Source: JANLSO01 sp031362405 (lineage in GTDB: Bacteria > Actinomycetota > Thermoleophilia > Miltoncostaeales > Miltoncostaeaceae). Taken from it: a stretch of 11,769 nucleotides of DNA. The position numbers and the translations under genes are program-made. This document shows positions 6,845 to 11,769 of this stretch, one piece after another. The number at the start of each line of letters is the position of its first letter. Positions within the stretch are counted from its first letter, which is position 1. Below the pieces are notes generated by a model. It had not been told where the DNA came from, did no database searches, and saw nothing but the letters and a program-made list of their open reading frames with translations. The DNA is taken from positions 1 to 11,769 of the forward strand of contig JANLSO010000084.1 of assembly GCA_031362405.1 (NCBI GenBank), written 5' to 3'.

Positions 6845-7977
6845 GCGGCCCCCCCCGGGTGGCCCTGACGGCCTGGGCGGTGTCGCGGGCGTTCGTCGTC
6901 GTGGCGGCGATCCTCGTCGGGTGGATCTTCGGTGACCCAGAGCGTGGGGTCGATTCCGCGGTGCCCCACGTCTTGTCGGTACTCGGTGGGTGGGACACCA
7001 CCTGGTACCTCGACATCGCCCGCAACGGCTATGAGACCCACACCGCCCTCGTTGGCGAGGTCTTCACGAACGCCGCGTTCTTGCCGCTACTGCCGGGTTT
7101 CATGTGGTTGGCGGCGCGGGTCGGCCTGAACCCGTTCCTTGCGTCGTTGGTGGTCGTTCACCTCGCTTTTCTGGTGGCATTGATCGGCATTCACCGTCTG
7201 TCACGCGATCGCCTCGATGAGCGCACGGCCGGCTACGCCACCTGGTGCGTTGCCCTGGCGCCACCGGCGCTGGTCGCGTCGCTGGCGTACACCGAGGCCC
7301 TTGTGCTCGCCGCCGCGGTCGCCGCGGCGTGGTGCGCGACGCGCGAGCGCTTTGTTGTGGCAGGCCTTCTCGCGGCGCCGGCGGCGTTGGCCCGGCCACC
7401 CGGGATTCTCGTCGCGGTGTTGATCGGTCTGCTCGCGCTCGAGGGGGCCCGATCAGGTTGGATGCGCCGCCTCGTGATGGCGACCGGGCCGTCTGTGCTC
7501 GCGCTTGGCGCGTTCTTGGCCGTACTTCAGGTCACGCGTGGGTCATGGGCGCTGCCCTTCGAGGCCCAGGCGGCGTGGGACCGCGGGCCGATCGGGTTGG
7601 GGCTCGTCACGACACTGCCCGGCCAGATCGTCGGCGCCGTCACCGACGTGGTCACACTCGACCTCGGCGCGGACGCGACGTCGGCGATCCGCGACGTCGG
7701 CTTCACGGTCCTCTATGGGGTACTGCTCGCCGCGCTGTGGCGGCAGGAGGGCGGCTTTCGCTCGCCGTGGGTCGCCTATTCGGCGCTGGTGCTCGCCCTG
7801 CCGCTGTCGACGGGCAGCTTCGACTCGATGGCCCGGTTCGGCCTCATGGCTTTCCCGCTGGCGTGGCCGGCGGCGCGATGGTTGGCCGCGCGTCCCGGCC
7901 GGCCACGTGTGGCCGCTCTGGCGGCGCTTGCGGTCACGGCGCTGATGGTCGCGCAGCTCATCATCCGGGCGCCCTGA
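6823..7977 (+). CDS. PIG-V-like GT-C mannosyltransferase family membrane protein
   Basis: 384 residues from ATG 6823, which overlaps the preceding gene by 22 bp; GTG at 6859 is an alternative start. The family signature is GGWDTTWYLDIARNGY (55-70), matching the first outer-loop motif WD-x-x-x-Y-x-x-IA-x-x-GY of PIG-V-related integral membrane glycosyltransferases, with Asp58 the likely catalytic acid. SLAYTEAL (153-160) and ALARPPGIL (188-196) match the family's later YSE-like and R-x-x-G loops, and SMARFGLMAFPLAW (335-348) the C-terminal Arg-aromatic segment. About nine to ten TM helices are visible. PIG-V enzymes transfer mannose from dolichol-P-mannose in the ER lumen; bacterial relatives are taken to use polyprenyl-P-sugars on the outer membrane face. 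It is the last gene of the operon. A run of seven C (6850-6856) lies just inside its start, and its 3' end overlaps the convergent EEP gene by 17 bp. Confidence 0.87.
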   Translation: MAAAPTVGGPPRVALTAWAVSRAFVVVAAILVGWIFGDPERGVDSAVPHVLSVLGGWDTTWYLDIARNGYETHTALVGEVFTNAAFLPLLPGFMWLAARVGLNPFLASLVVVHLAFLVALIGIHRLSRDRLDERTAGYATWCVALAPPALVASLAYTEALVLAAAVAAAWCATRERFVVAGLLAAPAALARPPGILVAVLIGLLALEGARSGWMRRLVMATGPSVLALGAFLAVLQVTRGSWALPFEAQAAWDRGPIGLGLVTTLPGQIVGAVTDVVTLDLGADATSAIRDVGFTVLYGVLLAALWRQEGGFRSPWVAYSALVLALPLSTGSFDSMARFGLMAFPLAWPAARWLAARPGRPRVAALAALAVTALMVAQLIIRAP

Positions 7978-8857
7978 CCGTGGCCTGCACGGGGTCGTGA
8001 TCTGACAGCAGTACCCGGCGCGGGCCAGCGGGCGTCGCCAGGGGCCGTTCGCGCACCGAGGTCGCGAGGCGGCGGGGAGACTCCACCAGTTCGAGCCCCC
8101 GGACGAGAATCCGGTCGATTCCGATCCCGGGATCGGTCGTACCGTCGTGAAGGCCGCTCGCCCTCCATGCCGCGAAACCCGGATGCTCGGGCCCGGCATT
8201 GATATCGCCACCGAGAATGAGGGCCCCGGGAATCGCGTCGAGTGCCCGTCCCAGAAGGCCCATCTCGTCGTCGAGCTGACGGGGGTTCCTCGCGCCGTGG
8301 TGATGGACGCATACCGCCGTGAACGGCGACCCGCCCGGCACCGCCAGACGCACCGTCAGCGCCATCCGCGCCTCGAGCGCCCAGTGGGCGACCTCCGCGG
8401 CGGGAAGCCGATAGCGGCGAGCCGCGCGCAGAATGAGACCCGGCGGGTTGAGGCGAATGCCGCGCGCGCTGCCCGTCTCGGCCGCCAGCCGCGGCCCGGC
8501 GAGAATGACGTTCGCGTTGCCCTCGTGGGTCTTCCAGAGATCGGGGTTCCGCTCCCCCAACCATCCCCGCAGACCCGGTGGCCCGAGGCGCGGGCTGGTG
8601 CGCACCGACCACACCGCCGTCGCCCCGCTGCGCTGCCGCAACCGTTCGATCGCCCGTGGTGGGACTTCCTGCAACATCACCAGATCAGCGCCGGCCGCGC
8701 GAATCACCGTGGCCATCTCATCGCAGTACTTGCGATTCAAATGGACATACCCATCGCGCTCAACCGATTCGCGCCGCCATGTCGAGCCGGCCGTTGCCGC
8801 CGGACGACCATCCCGGCAATGAAAGAGGTTCCACGTCAGGACACGAATCGACTCCAC
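7961..8857 (-). CDS. endonuclease/exonuclease/phosphatase (EEP) family hydrolase
   Basis: 298 residues from GTG at 8857, preceded by AGGG (8866-8869) at eight bases. The frame is open to an ATG at 8941, but that extension would cross a palindrome and adds sequence unlike the fold, which begins at once with SIRVLTWNLFHC (3-14). All EEP catalytic positions are visible: Asn10, Glu64 (MLQEV), His in VHHHG (184-188), Asp218 and Asn220 (GGDINAG), Asp248 (IDRIL) and the terminal SDHDPV (285-290). It should be an active Mg-dependent phosphodiesterase or phosphatase of the DNase I/ExoIII/sphingomyelinase superfamily. No signal peptide is seen, so it is probably cytoplasmic. Family membership does not tell nucleic acid from phospholipid or inositol phosphate as substrate. 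It runs against the glycosyltransferase operon, so a functional tie to it is unproven. Its promoter should lie in the palindrome-bearing intergenic region. Confidence 0.9.
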   Translation of the reverse strand: MESIRVLTWNLFHCRDGRPAATAGSTWRRESVERDGYVHLNRKYCDEMATVIRAAGADLVMLQEVPPRAIERLRQRSGATAVWSVRTSPRLGPPGLRGWLGERNPDLWKTHEGNANVILAGPRLAAETGSARGIRLNPPGLILRAARRYRLPAAEVAHWALEARMALTVRLAVPGGSPFTAVCVHHHGARNPRQLDDEMGLLGRALDAIPGALILGGDINAGPEHPGFAAWRASGLHDGTTDPGIGIDRILVRGLELVESPRRLATSVRERPLATPAGPRRVLLSDHDPVQATVRAPG

Positions 8858-8865
8858 GACCGTGA

Positions 8866-8869
8866 CCCT
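8866..8869 (-). promoter_or_regulatory. Shine-Dalgarno deciding the EEP start
   Basis: AGGG on the minus strand, eight bases before GTG at 8857. It supports starting the EEP hydrolase there rather than at the ATG at 8941. Confidence 0.6.
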
Positions 8870-8874
8870 ATTTG

Positions 8875-8917
8875 CCTCGTGCACAGATCGGTGCCTGGCA
8901 CCGATCTGTGCACGAGG
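8875..8917. repeat. perfect 21-bp inverted repeat (palindrome 1)
   Basis: Left arm 8875-8895, central T at 8896, right arm 8897-8917; all 21 pairs match. The arm contains CACAGATCGGTGCC. It can form a strong hairpin or cruciform with a very short loop. There is no following T-run, and it lies between divergent starts, so it is not a typical intrinsic terminator. Its arms are related to those of palindrome 2. Confidence 0.93.
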
Positions 8918-8934
8918 GTACGTGGCTGCCGCTT

Positions 8935-8968
8935 CATGCATAGATCGGTGCGCACCGATCTATGCATG
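8935..8968. repeat. perfect 17-bp inverted repeat (palindrome 2)
   Basis: Arms 8935-8951 and 8952-8968, no spacer, all 17 pairs matching. The arm contains TGCATAGATCGGTGC, differing from palindrome 1's TGCACAGATCGGTGC by one base, with the matching change on the other arm. Palindrome 1 has three extra central bases (CTG) compared with this one. Seventeen bases separate the two. Confidence 0.93.
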
Positions 8969-9000
8969 GGGCCTCTCGTCGCAGGCGATATCGGGTCCCC

Positions 9001-9237
9001 GTGCCCTTTCGATCGGCGGTCGAGTTCGCAAGGATCTACGTCGTGGCGCGCCCTTCGACGATCTTTCAGAGCCGCGGCGCGCGGTCGGTCGCGTTCTGGA
9101 TCGGGGCGGTACTGCTCTACGCCGGGGTGGGTTCCCAGCTTCCCCAGGCCGTTTTCCTGGGGTTCTGGCAGAGCATCCCCTACCTGCTGCTGGTGCATTG
9201 GGTTCACGTGCGGCTGTTCGGCCGAACCACCACGTGA
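9001..9237 (+). CDS. hypothetical small 2-TM membrane protein
   Basis: 78 residues if GTG 9001 is used. Another in-frame GTG at 9043 would give 64 residues and has a better Shine-Dalgarno, AAGGA at 9030-9034, eight bases upstream, so it may be the true start; ATG at 8962 lies inside palindrome 2 and is unlikely. Two hydrophobic helices are visible (about 29-45 and 52-71), ending in an RLFGRTTT tail. A basic or amphipathic stretch precedes TM1 (RIYVVARPSTIFQSRGAR). No family is recognised. Its stop overlaps the GTG of the next gene (GTGA), so the two are almost surely co-translated and may form a complex with the YdjM-like hydrolase (inference). GC-rich third positions and the coupling support a real gene. 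Confidence 0.66.
   Translation: MPFRSAVEFARIYVVARPSTIFQSRGARSVAFWIGAVLLYAGVGSQLPQAVFLGFWQSIPYLLLVHWVHVRLFGRTTT
9030..9034 (+). promoter_or_regulatory. Shine-Dalgarno favouring the GTG at 9043
   Basis: AAGGA, eight bases before an in-frame GTG at 9043. It is the best ribosome-binding site near this gene, and it suggests a 64-residue rather than a 78-residue product. Confidence 0.5.
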
Positions 9238-9965
9238 GTTGGGCCGCCCACGACCTGGAGCCGTACCTGATCCGCCTCAAGATCGGTGGGGCGATCAGCC
9301 TTCCGTTCTGTCTGCTGGGTTCGTACTCACCCGACATCCTCACCAAATGGGCCGTCTACGGCCTCGACTTCAGCGGCAACGCAAAGCTTGTCGACGACCC
9401 CGTCCAGCTGCACCGCGGCTTCCCCGGCGTCGGCTTCACCCACTCGCTGCTGTTCGGCGTGGTGATCGCCGCGCTGATCTTCTCCTTCAGCCACAGCCGC
9501 ATGTGGGCGGTGAGTTTTCTGATCGGCTCCTGGGCGCACGTGTTCTCCGACACGCTCGACTCGGTCGGGGTGATGCTCTTCTTCCCGCTCACCGAGTGGC
9601 ATGCGCATCTCGACGTCTGGCAGTACGTCGGCCAAGCCGGCCGTCAGCTCGACGCGATCGCCTACTACACCTCACTCGGAGGCGTCTGGGATCTCCTGTG
9701 GGCGGCATGGCTGATCGGCCACTGGAGAATGCTCACCGCTGACTACTTCCACCGCGAGATCGCCCCGAAAGATCACTTTTGGGATTGGCTCGGCCGTCGC
9801 TCGAGCGAGATCGTGATGCTGACCGTCTACCGCGCCAGCGCGTTCTTTGGGTTCGCATCGATCATCGGCTGGTTCCTTTGGGCCTTTCTCGTCAACGATC
9901 TCCACGCCGTGCCTGATTGGTCCCTGGGCGGGCCCCAATGGACTCCGCGAGTCGGGCCCCCGTAG
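9234..9965 (+). CDS. YdjM-like membrane-bound metal-dependent hydrolase
   Basis: 243 residues from GTG 9234, overlapping the small membrane protein gene by 4 bp with no Shine-Dalgarno of its own. The YdjM/LexA-regulated inner-membrane hydrolase pattern is present: SPD (32-34), HRG (60-62), the family's THS (69-71), then GSWAHVFSDTLDSVGVMLFFPL (98-119), where His102 and Asp106 fit metal ligands and G-V-x-L-x-x-P-L the following TM. Hydrophobic segments lie near 15-32, 70-86, 91-108, 150-163 and 203-221. The C-terminal part (about 120-243) extends past the core family motifs and has a Trp-rich surface. The biochemical reaction of this family is not well established. Its 3' end overlaps the convergent 576-aa gene by 74 bp. 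LexA control, known for E. coli YdjM, is not evident here. Confidence 0.8.
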   Translation: MSWAAHDLEPYLIRLKIGGAISLPFCLLGSYSPDILTKWAVYGLDFSGNAKLVDDPVQLHRGFPGVGFTHSLLFGVVIAALIFSFSHSRMWAVSFLIGSWAHVFSDTLDSVGVMLFFPLTEWHAHLDVWQYVGQAGRQLDAIAYYTSLGGVWDLLWAAWLIGHWRMLTADYFHREIAPKDHFWDWLGRRSSEIVMLTVYRASAFFGFASIIGWFLWAFLVNDLHAVPDWSLGGPQWTPRVGPP

Positions 9966-11622
9966 GCTCGTTCGCACAACCACCCTCGGCGCCCAGCACC
10001 GTGTCGACGAAGGTACGAAGGCCGACGTCGAAGTTCAGCCGCACAATTCCGGCACGCCGTACGCGTAGCTCGGTGCCCCAGGGCTTCAGCGGGCTGGCAC
10101 ATGCGCCTCCGGCCCGAATGCTCCAGTACGGCGTGTAATTGAGACTCAGGCGGTAGCGCCCGGGCCGGGCCGCACGAATCGTCACTTGGTCGGACGTCAA
10201 CGACACGACCTCGGCGCCATCGCGCGGTGTGATGATCGGCGTGGCATCGGGAAGCTCGTAGAACGTCCAGCCACCGACCTGAGCCACGAGATCGAGCCCG
10301 GCTCCTCGACGAATCAGATCCGCCTCGTTGCGTGCGCTGTAATCAAGCGGGTCGTCGGGCACGAGCACATAACGGATGCCGAGTCGGCGCATCCATGCCT
10401 GGTACCGGGCTGGCGTGAGCTTCTTGTAGAGGGCTTCGTTGCCGGGGAAGTCGTCTTGGCGGAACCAGCCGCGCGCCAGGGGTACGCCGCGTTTGGCCAG
10501 GTAGTAGGCCTCCCAGTTGTCGGAGGTCGCCACCACTTCGACTCGGTGGTTCGGATCTCCGTGCTGCTGCAGGAACGTGATCGCCGGGTACCAGAACTCC
10601 TCCGAGGCAGCGCGGGCCTTGGTCGCGGCCTGCCATCCGGCGACCGCCGGAAGGGCCTGCCACATAAACGCTCCGAGGAGCACCATGGCACCGAGCGACC
10701 GCGGCTGAAAGCCACGCGCCGCGAACGGCACGAGCAGGAGGGGCACGCCCATCAAAAGCAGCAATCGCACGACGTTGCCGCCGATCGGCGACGAAAGCGT
10801 GAACGCCCCGGCGGCGAGCACCGCGTAGCCCGCGAAAAGCAGCGCCAGGGGTCGTTGGTCTTTGAGGCCGCGGGTGAGAAGCAAACCCGCCGCGCAGAAG
10901 CCGCCGATCGCGATCGCATCTTTGGGATCGAACGGGTAGTGCCCCTCGGCGGCGAACGCCCGCAGCAGCAAGGCTTGTCCGGCGACGACCGCGACGACGA
11001 ACCCGGCGAAGATCAGGTTGCGCGTGGCGCGCCACCACCTGGGTGCGCTCATCGCCACCGCGACGAGCGCCACGCTCAGAAAAACCATCGCCAAGGGATG
11101 CGCGAGGGTCGTCAACAGCGCGAGTGGTGCCGCCACCAGAACCCGTCCGCGCAGAACCGTCGCGAGCGTCACGAGCGCCACCGCGAGCCCGAGCAGGAAA
11201 GGGTACGTCCCCGCCACGACGCCGAGCGGCAAGAGTAATGCGAAAGCCACGACGGCCGGCGTCGCCGCCGTCGGCCACGTGCGCCGCACGATCGACGCGA
11301 ACGCGGCGGCCGCGACCCCGACGGAACCCGCGACCGCCACCGACGTCGAGATCACCGCCGAGAGCGGGTAGTAGACGAGGCTGTAGTTGACCTGGCTGTA
11401 GCGGCCGCCGTACCAGAGGTTGTCCCAGAGCTGCCAGCCTTCGTCGTGCCAAAGCTGGGTGAGGTACAGGTGCGCCGCGGCATCGCCGCCCGGCGGGCCG
11501 AGCACGTAGGCCAGCAGGGCCACGAAGGCGGCAATCACGCCTGCCACGCGCGGCCGCGCGGCACGCCCTGACAGGCGCGCCACTGCCTCAGCGGCGCGCG
11601 ATGAGATGCTCGACGCCGTCAT
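9892..11622 (-). CDS. large GT-C-like integral membrane protein with C-terminal outer region
   Basis: 576 residues from ATG at 11622, with AGGG (11631-11634) eight bases upstream and overlapping the previous gene's stop. TM1 is about 25-42, followed at once by LGPPGGDAAAHLYL (41-54) and NLWYGGRYSQVNYSLVYYPL (68-87), a first outer loop of the kind seen in GT-C-like and PTPS-related membrane proteins, with Asp47 as candidate catalytic acid. About ten more hydrophobic segments run to roughly 330. The rest is soluble: a mixed alpha/beta part (about 340-457) including NWEAYYLAKRGVPLARGW (369-386), then a beta-rich part (about 470-535) with YRLSLNYTPYW (490-500), reminiscent of YfhO-type C-termini. 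Probably an extracytoplasmic sugar transferase or polymer-processing protein; no family is assigned with certainty. The last 25 residues overlap the YdjM-like gene antisense and look like low-complexity Ala/Arg/Gly sequence. Confidence 0.72.
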   Translation of the reverse strand: MTASSISSRAAEAVARLSGRAARPRVAGVIAAFVALLAYVLGPPGGDAAAHLYLTQLWHDEGWQLWDNLWYGGRYSQVNYSLVYYPLSAVISTSVAVAGSVGVAAAAFASIVRRTWPTAATPAVVAFALLLPLGVVAGTYPFLLGLAVALVTLATVLRGRVLVAAPLALLTTLAHPLAMVFLSVALVAVAMSAPRWWRATRNLIFAGFVVAVVAGQALLLRAFAAEGHYPFDPKDAIAIGGFCAAGLLLTRGLKDQRPLALLFAGYAVLAAGAFTLSSPIGGNVVRLLLLMGVPLLLVPFAARGFQPRSLGAMVLLGAFMWQALPAVAGWQAATKARAASEEFWYPAITFLQQHGDPNHRVEVVATSDNWEAYYLAKRGVPLARGWFRQDDFPGNEALYKKLTPARYQAWMRRLGIRYVLVPDDPLDYSARNEADLIRRGAGLDLVAQVGGWTFYELPDATPIITPRDGAEVVSLTSDQVTIRAARPGRYRLSLNYTPYWSIRAGGACASPLKPWGTELRVRRAGIVRLNFDVGLRTFVDTVLGAEGGCANEPTGARLAESIGARPGTNQARRGDR

Positions 11623-11630
11623 CGGGTGAG

Positions 11631-11634
11631 CCCT
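11631..11634 (-). promoter_or_regulatory. Shine-Dalgarno of the 576-aa membrane protein gene
   Basis: AGGG on the minus strand, eight bases before the ATG at 11622. It shares two bases with the stop codon of the upstream gene, so the ribosome leaving that gene can re-initiate here. Confidence 0.55.
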
Positions 11635-11769
11635 ACGGCGTCGTGGCCGTGGGCGGAGCAGCCGGTTGCGGCTCCACGGGAGTGGGTGCGGGGGGAGGTG
11701 CGGGCTCCACGGGGGACGGCGCCGGGACCGGCTCGGGCGGCGGGGGAGGCGCAGCAGCGCCTGAGCTCG
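11633..11769 (-). CDS. C-terminal end of a protein with a Pro-rich tail (truncated at window edge)
   Basis: Only the last 44 codons are inside the window, ending at TAG (11633-11635). The frame is chosen because it is open to the edge, ends ten bases before the next gene's ATG, and reads as a classic Pro/Ala/Glu linker: PPPPPEPVPAP, then PSPVEPAP and PTPVEPQP, an 11-residue near-repeat also visible in the DNA. It lacks hydrophobic or catalytic motifs. Such tails are usually flexible, often periplasmic or cell-wall-spanning. What the rest of the protein does cannot be told from here. It is probably the upstream partner of the 576-aa gene in one transcript. Confidence 0.62.
   Translation of the reverse strand, partial: SSGAAAPPPPPEPVPAPSPVEPAPPPAPTPVEPQPAAPPTATTP

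Larger units (their letters stand above)
8858..9000. other. divergent intergenic region
   Basis: This 143-bp space is the only sizeable non-coding stretch of the window. It separates the minus-strand EEP gene from the plus-strand small membrane protein gene, so it must hold both promoters if both genes are transcribed from here. I see no convincing -10/-35 pair on either strand. More than half of it is occupied by two long palindromes (8875-8917 and 8935-8968). Confidence 0.75.

Noticed and set aside
6850..6856. Seven-C run as a phase-variation tract at the PIG-V-like start
   Set aside because: Seven C in a roughly 70% GC sequence is not unusual, and no alternative in-frame arrangement suggests switching.
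8858..8941. N-terminal extension of the EEP hydrolase to ATG 8941
   Set aside because: It would run through palindrome 1, has no homology-like content, and the GTG at 8857 has a good Shine-Dalgarno directly before the conserved domain.
8875..8968. Intrinsic terminators
   Set aside because: No U-tract follows either palindrome, and both lie between divergent gene starts rather than after gene ends.
8875..8968. CRISPR array
   Set aside because: Only two repeat units, each a full palindrome, with one 17-bp gap and no cas gene; not a repeat-spacer pattern.
8147..9742. 531-codon open frame on the plus strand
   Set aside because: It crosses the antisense of the EEP gene, both palindromes and an out-of-frame part of the YdjM-like gene; composition is Arg/Pro-rich throughout.
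10186..11238. 350-codon open frame on the plus strand
   Set aside because: Antisense of the 576-aa membrane protein, rich in Arg/His/Glu/Gln as expected from complementing a hydrophobic gene.

Overview
The window is GC-rich (roughly 70% by eye), with codons ending mostly in G or C, several GTG starts and very tight gene packing. This suggests a high-GC actinobacterium-like genome. A deep-branching actinobacterial lineage such as Thermoleophilia is my guess, but no rRNA or marker gene fixes it. I find 13 protein genes (the first and last cut by the window edges), one real intergenic space, and no RNA gene, CRISPR array, transposase or prophage gene.

Layout. (1) Positions 3-7977, plus strand: eight genes without a single intergenic base, most overlapping by 4-8 bp. 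In order: C-terminal part of an M28-peptidase-like multi-membrane protein, DPM1/GtrB-type GT2 glycosyltransferase, GT4 glycosyltransferase, class I SAM methyltransferase, flippase-like (LPG-synthase TM / UPF0104) membrane protein, DUF2079 GT-C-like membrane protein, an unrecognised small 4-TM protein, and a PIG-V-like GT-C mannosyltransferase. (2) 7961-8857, minus: an endonuclease/exonuclease/phosphatase (EEP) family hydrolase, converging on and overlapping the operon end. (3) 8858-9000: the divergent intergenic region, holding two perfect palindromes with related arms. (4) 9001-9965, plus: a small 2-TM protein coupled to a YdjM-like membrane metal-dependent hydrolase. (5) 9892-11769, minus: a large GT-C-like membrane protein with an extracytoplasmic C-terminal region, preceded by the Pro-rich C-terminus of another protein.

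How the genes may work together (inference): the GT2 enzyme would charge a polyprenyl phosphate with a sugar on the cytoplasmic face. The GT4 enzyme and methyltransferase would act on a cytoplasmic glycolipid or glycan intermediate. The flippase-like protein may help lipid-linked material cross the membrane. The GT-C-type proteins (DUF2079, PIG-V-like, perhaps the 576-aa protein) would use polyprenyl-P-sugar outside. The product is probably a surface glycolipid, polysaccharide or glycoprotein decoration; its identity cannot be read from the sequence.

The two most interesting observations are the covarying palindrome pair at 8875-8968, and the co-occurrence in one operon of DPM1-like, PIG-V-like and Gaa1-like (M28 plus multi-TM, with an apparently lost zinc ligand) proteins, three part-types that recur in eukaryotic GPI-anchor biosynthesis.
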